From: Stenogyne calaminthoides
Lineage: Eukaryota > Streptophyta > Magnoliopsida > Lamiales > Lamiaceae
Reading direction: 5' to 3'
DNA: 64,000 bases
NCBI GenBank assembly: GCA_037126765.1
Contig: JBBCBC010000019.1
Coordinates: forward strand, 26,558,222-26,622,221
A program made the position numbers and the translations under genes. Of this stretch, positions 54,039 through 63,918 are shown in pieces (position 1 is the first letter of the stretch; every line of letters begins with the position of its first letter). The notes beneath the pieces are model-generated. The model had not been told where the DNA came from. It saw only the letters and a list, made by a program, of their open reading frames with translations, and searched no databases.

Positions 54039-54938
54039 ATGACTCGGATGGAGTTAGTTAAATTCCGCTCAAAATCAGAAAATGGAGAACCTGGTTCATC
54101 ATCTGATACGCTTCAAACAACTCTATCAAGTAAATTAGCTACATTAGATGGAAAGATTGATGGAGTACATAAAAAGCTTAATGCCAACATGAAGCAGATA
54201 TATCAAGAAAGAACTGCCTATCTTGAAGCCAAGCTGATTGAGAAGAATGATCTGATGATCAAAACAGCTATTGAGGAAATGGGATCTCTGCTCATGACCA
54301 AGATGACAGAGATGATGCATGATGTCTTCTCAAAACAGTTTGCTCCTCTTTCGGATAAGTTCTCAATGGCCAAGAATTACATGATAAGGCTAGAAGATGA
54401 GCATAATCAGTTGGAAGGAGAAGTGCGCAGTATGAGTAAGGAGCAATACTATATGGATACTGCACTGACTCAACTACTTCCAAGGTATGATTCCAAAAAG
54501 GGGGAAAGGCCTGGTGTCAAATTAAGTGAGTTGTTGGCACAAACCTTGGAGAGAAAGGCTCAAAAAGAAGCTAAAGGAAAGAAAATTGTTGATGCCTTAA
54601 GAGAAATTGAAGCCACTGAGAAACTAAAGTTCAAAGAAGCTGAGAAACCTATCTTCACTCAAACATCTGAGCAAACCGTTCAGGAAGTAATTTCTAAAAA
54701 ATTGAGTGATAGAAGGATGGTTGGAACAAGTAAGGCAGAAGAAGAACAAGCCAGACCAGAAAAGAGAAAAGCAGTTGCCTTTGTTGAAACTGAAAAGAAG
54801 AAAAGAGCAAAGGTAGTTAAACCTACTCAGAGGAAGCTAATTATGGATTTTGAAGAATCAGATGAAGGACCAGAAAAGGAAACTGAAACTCAACTAGAGA
54901 CTTTTGATACCAAGAAGACTCAAGGCCCCGCAGATTGA
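54039..54938 (+). CDS. Element D accessory gene, coiled-coil part
   Basis: A 299-residue open frame. Residues 25-140 have a steady heptad-like pattern (LSSKLATLDGKIDGVHKKLNANMKQIYQERTAYLEAKLIEKNDLMIKTAI..., then FSKQFAPLSDKF, RLEDEHNQLEGEV), a predicted long coiled coil. Residues 175-220 are Lys/Glu-rich helices, 250-270 a basic cluster (EKRKAVAFVETEKKKRAK), and the end is acidic. There is no membrane segment, so it is not an obvious envelope protein. It corresponds to 41515-41967 of E. It is probably the C-terminal half of the protein that begins near 51950; the present Met is internal. Confidence 0.55.
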   Translation: MTRMELVKFRSKSENGEPGSSSDTLQTTLSSKLATLDGKIDGVHKKLNANMKQIYQERTAYLEAKLIEKNDLMIKTAIEEMGSLLMTKMTEMMHDVFSKQFAPLSDKFSMAKNYMIRLEDEHNQLEGEVRSMSKEQYYMDTALTQLLPRYDSKKGERPGVKLSELLAQTLERKAQKEAKGKKIVDALREIEATEKLKFKEAEKPIFTQTSEQTVQEVISKKLSDRRMVGTSKAEEEQARPEKRKAVAFVETEKKKRAKVVKPTQRKLIMDFEESDEGPEKETETQLETFDTKKTQGPAD

Positions 54939-55530
54939 AAAAAGGAGAAAAGAATCGCCGCCCAAAGATTCCGTGCTCCTCCGATCGAAAAGAAGAAAGA
55001 AGAAGAACAAAAAAGAAGAGGTGGATTCAAAAAGTTTCTAAGCAAAACGAGAGGTACGAAAAAAGACTCGTAAGTGGCGACATTGACAAGTGGATGCCTA
55101 TACGGTTTAATGATGCATGGGAAGAGATCAAGAGAACCTTTCCGGGTTATATTATGAGATTCTGAGAGAGAATGGAGGGGAGCTCGGATAAGAATGAAGC
55201 CTTTATCGAGTACTTCATCGACATTCTATCCTAAGTACCGCGCAAAGTTGGATCAACTTGGCGGATGAAGAAAACTTTCAGATAGTAGCTCCGGTCCATA
55301 AATGTACCCAGCTCCTAGGTTTGAGAATGGTTATGTAAATGAGGCGATCATTTTCAAAGAAATAGCCCAAGATGCCATCCGGCCTAGGCCTACCAGAAAC
55401 AACCCGAAATCATCAAGGCAAGAGATGAAAGAAGAAGAGATACTACGGGATGTTCAACCCGGAAGTGCGAGGAGGATGAAGTGGAAGAAGATCAAGACTT
55501 TGTACTTTTTTTTTTTCATTGTAATCTGTA
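54939..55530 (+). pseudogene. Element D accessory gene, C-terminal part
   Basis: Broken continuation. 54935-55165 gives Lys/Arg-rich sequence, then VSGDIDKWMPIRFNDAWEEIKRTFPGY. 55302-55470 gives YPAPRFENGYVNEAIIFKE, followed by a Pro/Arg-rich and Glu-rich end. The position matches 41993-42583 of E, but the sequence is diverged. No known domain. Confidence 0.45.
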
Positions 55531-55723
55531 ACTCTTATCCTACATCAATGAAAATTTTATCTTTATGCTCAAAGATAATATCTCATTATCTTTTTACATG
55601 TCTTGATATGCCAGATTGTTAAAGAACTTGATTGGAGAAATACCATTTTGGTTGTAATAGATAAACTGAAACCTGAGGATAGGTTAGGTTTTCTTAAATG
55701 TAACAAGATGGTTTTGGCATCAT

Positions 55724-55739
55724 CAAAAAAGGGGGAAAT
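55724..55739 (+). promoter_or_regulatory. Polypurine tract of element D
   Basis: aaaaaagggggaaat immediately before TGTTGGGAGATG at 55740; expected primer for plus-strand synthesis. Confidence 0.78.
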
Positions 55740-56575
55740 TGTTGGGAGATGAATGATTAGATCCCAAAAATCCTGAGTATGACATGTTCAGGATAATCTT
55801 GATAGACTGAGTCAGGTTTCAGTATAGATTGTTCAGGAAGTTATCTGCACCATGTATAGTCAACAGATATAGATCAGGTTAGATTTTGAAGACACTGAAG
55901 ACTCAGTATGTCACTGAAGACACTGAAGACTCAAGATGTCATCAAGACATCTTGAAGACTCAAAGATGTCATCAAGACATTGAACACTCAAGATGTCATC
56001 GAAGACATCAAGACTCAAAAGATGTCATGAAGACATCAAGACTCAGTATGTCACTGAAAACACTGAAGACTCAGTATGTTACTGAAGACACTGAAGACTC
56101 AGTATGTCACTGAAGACATTGAAGACCCAGTATGTCATTGAAGACATCAAGACTCGAGAAGATATCGAAGACCCAAAGAGTTAAGAAGACTCAATAAGAT
56201 ATGAATACTCAAGATAATAATGTTGAATGTTAGAGGCAATCAATATAATCTATCTCGAAGACTACAAAATCGAGAGAAAACGCAAATATTGAGAAAAAGT
56301 AGATATTGCCCAAAACATTCATTTGCAGACAAAAGGAACTAAGTCTAAGTGTTGTTTAAGGTTGTCTCATTCAGAGAGATTGACCAAAAAGAGCCGTTTT
56401 GTTTGTCTACATTCACTGAAGACAAGAACCAATCAGAGGAAGACAACACTGTACTTTACTAACACTGAAAGCGACAGGATGACAGAATCATGTCGATAGT
56501 ACTTAAGTTCGGCATCGCAAAAATTGGTGATTGGCTACATGTCTGCATATTTCCTAAAACATGCAAGGGAGTATT
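55740..56575 (+). mobile_element. 3' LTR of element D, truncated by element F
   Basis: It starts TGTTGGGAGATGAATGATTAG and matches 34772-35610. It contains a minisatellite (55887-56160). It stops at 56575 after gggagtatt, where the gypsy LTR begins; in the 5' copy the text continues gggagtattcaaaccc. The rest of this LTR lies beyond F, outside the window. Confidence 0.82.
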
Positions 56576-56691
56576 TGTTGTGTTCGATATAATTATTCAG
56601 CATTAATCGAACACGTAAGAGAGACACGTGTAATATTCAACTATTAAAATAATCATGCTCGATTGACAAGTGTACTCGCCGCTTGCCGACC
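56576..56691 (+). mobile_element. 5' LTR of element F, first part
   Basis: 116 bases from TGTTGTGTTCGATATAATT to the duplicated target cgacc (56687-56691). It continues after element G at 60095 with aaacaagtttgttc. No second LTR of F is in the window, so its full extent is inferred from the PBS position. Confidence 0.7.
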
Positions 56692-58330
56692 TGATGGTCC
56701 CGGTGGGAAAACCGATTTTGCGCGTGCGGAAGCGAAAATATGTAATTCAATGCATATAAAAGCGAGGGGTGAGGGCGAGTGATTCGATTTTTTGCGTTTT
56801 TAAGCTCATGTGTGTTGTTTTGCTTATAATAGAATGCATATGACAAGTATGAACATAAAGCGATAAAGAACACATGATTTTTATAGTGGTTGAGTCCAAC
56901 TCCTACATCCACTCTTCCCTATCATCAGGGGCACCTACTAAACCAACTGGACTTAGTTTAACGTGTTAGTCCAACACCCAACAGATGTTTACCGAGTTCA
57001 CACTCAAACGGGACTTATCACCCTCACGGGATTACTACCCTACCCTTTCGGGATTGCTAGATGTTCTGGGAGTTCACACTCACCTACAAACTTAACCGAT
57101 CGATTTGGGTAAGGTTTGTTTGGTTTCAACTAGGTTGAGATTTTCCCTTACATTTGTTTAGCCTCAATGCTAAGGATGGGAAAATCTCTCTAAGCTAGGA
57201 TATATCATTTGTGCTTAGATCTAGGGTAGAACACTCTTGAATATATCGTGTATTTCTTGCTCTGTGTTCTATGGTGGGATTCTTTGGATGACTTGACTTT
57301 TAAGCTTGATGGATCTCGTGACTTTTCCACATTCTCCACACAAATAATGAAGGAAGAACTTGTATTTATAGTGTGGATTTGAATGTTACCGATTGGATGG
57401 AGTCACATTCAAATCCATACTATTTCAGTTTTTTTTGCGACTTTTGCGTGCTTGTTGTCTCCCTCTCATTGGTCACGTCAAATTTGAATCTAACGGCTAT
57501 TTTCTTGAGATTATCGATCCTCGGCTTCTTCAAACTCAAAGCTTCCTTGGACTCGAGGATTCTTGATTGGCGGACTTCTCTTGTGGACCTTATGCGATCA
57601 GGCATCTTGACTCTCAGTTAATTGAAGTTCGGCTCTTCTTGTCTTCGGACAATCGGCCCTCAGTCCTTGCCTTTTCGAGCTAGCGATCATCGATGGCGTT
57701 CGATTCTCGATGAACATGACTTGGATGACTTCTCTTACGATCTGGTATCGCGAGTTCGGTTTTTCGATATCGATTTCTTCTCGCTTTGATCGATCGGCTC
57801 ACATGATCGATCGATATAGCATCGAGTCCGCATGCTCGGTTTTATACGCATCGGATTAGCATATTAGGCTAGCATATCAAGTTAACTTTGTCTGGTCTCA
57901 ATCACGTCGATCTTGACCATCTGCTCATCTTCATCTCGATCTCGATCCGTCGATCTCGTCGGTCTCATCCTATTTCTTCTTCGATCTGCAACCTTCTCTT
58001 CTAATCTGTCATCACGGTCATCGATGGTCTCTGATCGATTCGATTTTAAGTCATCGATCATTTGACGCCCGATTCTTCGATCGGTGGCTTAACTTTTCTT
58101 CTCTTACGATTTTGCGACTCATCGATTAACTTCGGAACTCATCTAACTTCATCGATCTCGATCGGTCTAAATGCAACCTCGTCGATCTCGATCATCTATG
58201 TTTTCGATTTCGTGAGTTCCCCCTCAATTTGTTCTCTCGTTCCCCCTCAACTTGTTATCTGTAAATTAGCTTCAATAACACAAGTTGATAATGTTTTGGC
58301 ATAATTCATCAAAACTAAAATATCCCAACA
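56692..58330 (-). mobile_element. 3' LTR of element G
   Basis: 1639 bp, tgatggtcccggtggg...atcccaaca on the + strand. It pairs with 58470-60089. A TATA-like tatttatag is at 57362-57370 for minus-strand transcription. The part 57600-58200 is full of cgatc/ctcgat words where the partner LTR partly shows ctgatc and cagatt. Confidence 0.85.
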
Positions 58331-58469
58331 ATTTCCTTTTTTGATAATGAAGCCAAAACATTAGAATATATGCATTTTTTTAAAAAAGCAGGTTTTTCGT
58401 TTAAAAGATCGATTCGAAGTGGTTACTTTGAAATCGGTGAACCGTTTGAAAACTCCGCTCGATACCAAT
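58331..58469 (-). mobile_element. 139-bp internal region of element G
   Basis: Purine tract (minus strand) at about 58331-58345, directly before the 3' LTR. The PBS is at about 58451-58467, directly after the 5' LTR with two bases between. The 105 bases between them have no open frame and are AT-rich. The size and content match terminal-repeat retrotransposons in miniature in principle, but the LTRs are far longer than in typical TRIMs. Confidence 0.8.
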
Positions 58470-60089
58470 TGATGGTCGGTGGGAAAAATGATTTTTCTTG
58501 GCGAAGCGAAAAAATATGTAATTCAATGCATATAAAACAGGGGTGAGGGCAGAGTGATTCCTGATTTTTGCGTTTTAAGCTCATGTGTGTTGTTTTGGTT
58601 ATAATAGAATGCATATGACAAGTATGAACATAAAGCAGTAAAGAACACACGATTTTATAGTGGTTCGGAGTCCAACTCCTACATCCACTCTTCCCTATCA
58701 TCAGGGGCACCTACTAAACCAACTGGACTTAGTTTAACGTGTTAGTCCAACACCCAACAAATGTTTACCGAGTTCACACTCAAACGGGACTTATCACCCT
58801 CACGGGATTGCCTACCCTCCCTTTCGGGATTGCTAGATGTTTACCGAGTTCACACTCACCTACAAACTTAACCGACTGATTTGGGTAAGGTTTGTTTGGT
58901 TTCCAACTAGGTTGAGATTTTCCCTTACATTTGTTTAGCCTCAATGCTAAGGATGGGAAAATCTCTCTAAGCTTAGGATATATCATTTGTGCTTAGATCT
59001 AGGGTAGAACACTCTTGAATATATGCATGTATTTCTTGCTCTGTGTTCTATGGTGGGATTGCTGGATGACTTGACTTTTAGCTTGATGGATCTCGCACTT
59101 TTCCACATTCTCCACACAAATAATGAAGGAAGAACTTGTATTTATAGTGTGAATTTGAATGTTACCGTTGGATGGAGTCACATTCAAATCCATACTATTC
59201 TCAGAAGCTTTTGCGACTTTTGCGAGCTTGTTGTCTTCCTCTCATTGGTCCACGCCACCGAATTCTAATCTGATTTATTTTCTTGAGATTGTCCGATGCT
59301 CGGCTTCTTCAAACTCAAAGTGGGACTCGGGATTCTTGATTGGCGGACTTCTCTTATTGGACCTTATCCCATCGGGCATACCGACATTGAGTTAAGCGAG
59401 TTCGGCTCTTCTTGTCTTCGATTAATCGACCTCAGTCACTAAGATGAGCTAAGCGATCATCGATGGCGTTCGATTCTCGATGAACATGACGGATGACTTC
59501 TCTGATCCTGGTATCAGATTTTCTTTTTCGATATTCATTTCTTCTCGCTTCGATCGATCATTTCACATGATCAGATCAAGATAGATCAGTCACATCTCGG
59601 TTTATCTGCATCAGTTAGCATATTAGGCAAGATATCGCGGTTAACACGTCTGGTCTCAATCACGTCGATCTTGACCATCCGCTTTCATCTTCATATCGAT
59701 CTCGATAACGTCGATCTCGTCGATCTCATCTCTTTCTTCTTCCGATCGCAACCTTCTTTCGATCCGTCATCCGGTCATCCGATCCGGTCTCCGATCGATT
59801 GATTTTGGTCATCGATCATTTGACCTTCGATTCTTCCGATCACCGCTTAGCTTTTTCTTCTCGACGATTTTGCCTGGCTCATCAGTTAACTCGAACTCAT
59901 CTACTTTCATCGATCTCGTCGGTCTAAATCTGCCTGACCTCGCCTAATCTCGATCATCTATGTCCGATTTCGTGAGTTCCCCTCAATGTGTTCTCTCGTT
60001 CCCCCCCAACTTGTTATTTGTGAATTAGCTTCAATAACACAAGTTGATAATGTTTTGGCATAATTCATCAAAACTAAAATATCCCAACA
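58470..60089 (-). mobile_element. 5' LTR of element G
   Basis: 1620 bp, partner of 56692-58330, collinear over its whole length with indels concentrated at CAG/CTG-type positions. It ends atcccaaca before the duplicated cgacc. A TATA-like tatttatag is at 59140-59148 on the appropriate strand. Confidence 0.85.
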
Positions 60090-60094
60090 CGACC

Positions 60095-61176
60095 AAACAA
60101 GTTTGTTCACCAGCTCGTCACTTGTCAACCAAAGCGAACATGCTCGCCTACTAAAGTAAGTTTTGTTCGCCAGCTTGCTATTTACGGCCCTAAGGTTGTT
60201 CAACCAAATTTACCGAGCAAAACAGTATGTTCGCCAGCTAACCGAGCAAAATGATCCCGAAGATGTTGATCCGATCGACCAAATTGATCGATCAACGAAG
60301 TTAAGAGTCAGATACCGAAGTCAAGTGACCTCAGGGCAAGTATGTTCGATGCTCAAATATCCTGAGGGCTCAGACATCCCGGCGCTCGACAAACACGAGG
60401 GGTCAAGATGCGCCGATGCTCGATATCCCGAAGGCTCAGACATCCTGAAGGCTCAGACAACCTGAGGGGTCAGTATGCTCGATGCTCAGATATCCTGAAG
60501 GCTCAGACATCCTGAAGGCTCAGACAACCACGAGGGGTCAAGATGCCGATACTTGACACATCTGAAGGCTCGAGACATCCACGAAGAACTTCGACATGCT
60601 CGATAATATTTCGACACAAAATTGATATGGTTTAATGGGGCGAACAAAGCATTCAGTCGAGCAAAAGATTGATTTGGACGACCAAAAAAGTGCCTTATAG
60701 ACAAGCAAATGCAAAGATCAACCAGGAAGACGAAGTTGGAAACGTGGCAGCATTACATGAGTTCTTGCATGGCCCGAAGTCCCCAGCTCATGCTTGCCAA
60801 ACCAGCTCATGCTTGTCAAAGTACTATAAATAGAAGAAAAAATAACAAGAGAGAGGTTACCAAAAATTTCCCAGAGGGGTAAGGTTCAGAAAAATTCGAG
60901 AGTTCATACACATAAAAAACCCTAGCACTCATATATCAACTCTCCAAATCATCTTTATCCATAACGATTCATCTTCATGAGATGTATCATATGTTGTACG
61001 TGTAAAACTCGCAATACTACATCCCTGGCTTGGTACGCCCCCAGAGTAGTCATTTCTTGACGATCTGGGTCAATAAATTCCTCTTATTTACAATTTATTT
61101 TACACGTGCATATTTTGTTTGTGAGTTGTCGCCGAATTAGCCACATAATATTCTCCATATAAAATGACTCGCAACA
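60095..61176 (+). mobile_element. 5' LTR of element F, second part
   Basis: Contains a minisatellite (60335-60560), then a TATA box ctataaata at 60824-60832 and a CA-rich leader, and ends gactcgcaaca. A transcript start is expected near 60855-60865. Repeated 'ttgttcgccagct' words occur at 60109, 60166 and 60229. Confidence 0.72.
60335..60560 (+). repeat. Minisatellite in the LTR of element F
   Basis: Units of 19-20 bases built on atcctgaaggctcagac, alternating with ctgaggggtcagtatgctcg, about ten in all. Variant units read ccacgaggggtcaagatg where others read acctgaggggtcagtatg. The changes sit on CTG and CAG, as in the unrelated minisatellite of element D. Confidence 0.8.
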
Positions 61177-61178
61177 AA

Positions 61179-61196
61179 TTGGCGCTAGAAGGAGGG
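61179..61196 (+). other. Primer-binding site of element F
   Basis: ttggcgctagaaggaggg, two bases after the LTR end. TTGGCGC-type sites are typical of plant Ty3/gypsy elements of the Tat/Athila side and differ from the Met-tRNA site of the Copia elements here. The tRNA species cannot be named with certainty. Confidence 0.7.
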
Positions 61197-61256
61197 TACC
61201 AAAAAACCAACCCATACACAAACCCGTAGTTAGCCGAGGCAGAAAAAAGAAATATA

Positions 61257-63101
61257 ATGCCTCAATCTAGGAATACACAAACAGAGAGGTCGGGGCAAAG
61301 TCAACCTCACAGAAAAGAAGCCTCGGCCTTGACCTCACAAAGATCGACAGTGAAGACCATCAATCTTGAAGATATTACTTAACGATCCGTGACCCCCCAA
61401 AAAAAAAGGCCATCACTTTCTTGCTGCGAGCACAGAAAGAGAGGGCCAAAAAAGAGTTGGCCAAGTTAAAAACTCAAGATGATGATGATCGACGCTCGCA
61501 AACACCTGATAGCGAGCAAGTTAAGATAAAAGATACACGGAAGCGGGCTAATAAAAAGCGGATGATATATGCGATGATGAAGCGACCTCAAGGGTCCAGA
61601 CCATCAGCATTTGTACATTTGAGGCTCTCCGCCAAAGACCGAATCGGCAACTATAGGCGACAGGATCCCGGGAAGGAACAACCGATAAACATGCCCGCTC
61701 CCTCAGATCCTCATGACGTCCGCATCACGAACAAAAATCGACTGGAACAAAATTGTTTATCCATCATCGATTGGGTAGTCAAGGATGAACTTGGAAAGGG
61801 GGACTGCCCCATCACGAGCATGACCCACTGGGTCCTCATGATGGGATACAGCCCCGATCTAAGTCTGTCAGTTCCACAAAATTTGCGGAAATGCGTAAAG
61901 CCATCGGCGCTTACAGCCCGACGCCGCGACTAAAAAGGACTCCCCGGCGAGCACAATACCCTGCTCGCCACTATCACCGGCGATCATGGCAGCCAAAATA
62001 CAAGAGAAAGTGGCGAAGATCCAAACACCAATCCCCATGTTCGATGCTGAGTCTGACCCACATGTTCACCTCAGCAAATACTTAGACTTTATGATCGCCA
62101 TGGGTGCCACAGACGCGACGCAGTGCCGATCATTCCCTATGACTTTGGGTGATCGGGCACATAGATGGTTCTCTACTTTGCCCGCTGTGTCCATCACATC
62201 TTTCGCTCAATTGGGACAACAATTTCGTCCCATTTCTCATCCATGTGCTCGCCAAACACACAAAATAAAGGTTAGGCGATTTTTCCCAACTAAGGGGTGA
62301 GTCAGATCGAGCATACATCGAAAGATTTGATAAATGTTTGTATGATGGGGCCCCAGTTGAAGAGGATGCCAAGATCCTCGCGGTGGTCGGAGGCCTGACC
62401 CTAAATACTGACATGTGGAAAGCCATGCATCAAGATTGGCCGAACACATATTGGGAATTCGAGCGAGCGACCAAGATCATAATATTATGCAGATTTGCTC
62501 GCCCGATCCAACGATTGGGTCAGGAAACAACAACTAAGAAAGTTTTCGGGAAGAAAGTGATGAAGGAGGGGGGGTACAAACCCCCAAGGTCTTTCAAATC
62601 ATTCGAAGAAAGAAAACAAAACGCCCACAAAAGTCTTCCGGCGTTTATAAAACATTTTTAACCAAATCAAAGATCGGAACATGTTAGATAAACCTCGAAG
62701 AATCATAATGGACAAGCATCGGGCTTAATGCTTCCAAATATTGTAATTATCACGAGTACGCCAGCAACTGTCTGAAGATTGTCGCGATTTATTTTGGCCA
62801 ACTTTGGAAGCTATACGAAGATAATCGTCTTACCCAGTTCCTAAAAAAAAACGTGACGAGAGACTCTTTGTAAAAAACAAGAGATCGTAGTGGTAAGTTT
62901 AAAGGTCAAGAGACATCCGACATGATCCCGAAAGCAATCCCAGAAGAGGTCCGAAATACCCAAAAGAGGGGCTCTCTACTATGGGTAGAGGTCGAGAAAG
63001 TCAAGAGATCCACATGATACGCCCGGATTATGGTCCGGTGGGTGGATGTTATCAGCACCAACATTATCGAACGCATTTAAAGAAGATGGAGATGCGGCGC
63101 C
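61257..63101 (+). pseudogene. Element F gag (Ty3/gypsy)
   Basis: It starts at ATG 61257. The N-terminal basic region with a coiled-coil part (61421-61560: KERAKKELAKLKT) is followed by the capsid at 61986-62660: DPHVHLSKYLDFMIAMGATDATQCRSFPMTLGDRAHRWFSTLPAVSITSFAQLGQQF (Retrotrans_gag), then a frameshift near 62296 and RAYIERFDKCLYDG. The region 62640-63100 has many stops and should contain the nucleocapsid; no clean CCHC is readable. It forms the particle of this element. Confidence 0.75.
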
Positions 63102-63665
63102 ATGCAAAGCATCCATCAGGTGAAGGTGGAGAGCACATCAGCTAGCACGCCACCCTCTCACCAAATCATGTTTTCAGAAGACGATCTCGACGGCATAATC
63201 ACCCCCCATAATGACTCTCTAACCATCAGTGCTCGTCTCCTTGGTTTGAAGGTGCACCTCCTCCTGGTCGATACCAGAGCATATGCGAACATTTTGTTCG
63301 TCAACACTCTGCACCAAATGGAAAAGCAAGTTGGGGACTTGAGTAGCTATATTGAACCATGTGATCATACCATTATGGGTTTCGGGAATCAGAACCCGAC
63401 CTATGGTATGATTAGGTTAGGAGTCGAGTTAGAATCAACTCTAAATCCGGAGATCCGATGAACTAGAATGCTAGATTTTGTAATCGTCGATGCTCCGTCT
63501 ACTTATAACGGATTCCTAGGTCGCCCGTTTATTCAGGAATTTAAAGCGGCATGTTCTACTTATTATTACTGTGTTAAATTTCCAACACAAGATGGAACGG
63601 GTAGCGTAAAAGACAATCAGAAAAAAGCTCGAGATTATTTTCTATCATGTGCACCAGAAAAGTAA
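63102..63665 (+). pseudogene. Element F aspartic protease (Ty3/gypsy)
   Basis: FSEDDLDGIITPHNDSLTISARL, then LLLVDTRAYANILFVNTL, where the catalytic Asp-Thr-Gly reads Asp-Thr-Arg. A stop at 63459-63461 and a frame restart follow, then LDFVIVDAPSTYNGFLGRPFIQEFKA, the conserved end of plant Tat-type retropepsins, to 63665. The Gly to Arg change and the stop make it inactive as read. Confidence 0.78.
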
Positions 63666-63677
63666 AATATCGTTAAC

Positions 63678-63918
63678 ATGATGGAGCAAACATGGGAGAT
63701 CGGAGAATCAAGCCAACAGGCAAATATTCTGCCAAAATATCCTTTGACGAGAACACCTCCATGCGCGAACACAGAAGAAGCGAACACAGAATCCGGGATG
63801 GTAACTCATGTCCCAGATCTCCCAGATCTAATGAGTATTGATCTGCCAAACGAGCTACCGGACCTAGAACCTCGCGTAGGTTTTGAACCTATGGAGGTTG
63901 ATGACGAACACCAGGGGT
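63678..63918 (+). pseudogene. Element F protease-RT linker, cut by a G-family LTR
   Basis: An acidic frame (MEQTWEIGESSQ..., VPDLPDLMSIDLPNELPDLEPR) as expected between protease and RT in Tat-type elements. The F-derived part ends at 63918; the remaining residues of the open frame (to 63977) are coded by the inserted LTR. RT, RNase H and integrase of F lie beyond the window. Confidence 0.6.

Larger units (their letters stand above)
34772..56575 (+). mobile_element. Sirevirus-like Copia element D (interrupted by E)
   Basis: The 5' LTR is split by E: 34772-35734 plus 44322-45369. Then come PBS, gag, protease, integrase, RT, RNase H, a 4.4-kb 3' region with accessory ORFs, the purine tract aaaaaagggggaaat, and the 3' LTR from 55740, which is cut at 56575 by element F. 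D lies in the protease region of I (5 bases gatat at 34767-34771). The long post-pol region with extra ORFs, the 2-kb LTR and the AAAAAGGGGGAAATTG tract suit the Sirevirus (Maximus/SIRE) group of Copia; this is inference from layout. Confidence 0.78.
56692..60089 (-). mobile_element. Element G: two long LTRs around a 139-bp core
   Basis: Complete insertion with perfect target duplication cgacc (56687-56691 and 60090-60094). On the minus strand: 5' LTR 58470-60089, internal 58331-58469, 3' LTR 56692-58330. The internal part has only a PBS at one end (minus strand TTGGTATCGAGC, i.e. the Met-tRNA site with CAG read as CG) and a purine tract at the other (aaaaaaggaaattg). No gene is present, so any movement depended on proteins from another Copia element. 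Confidence 0.85.
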
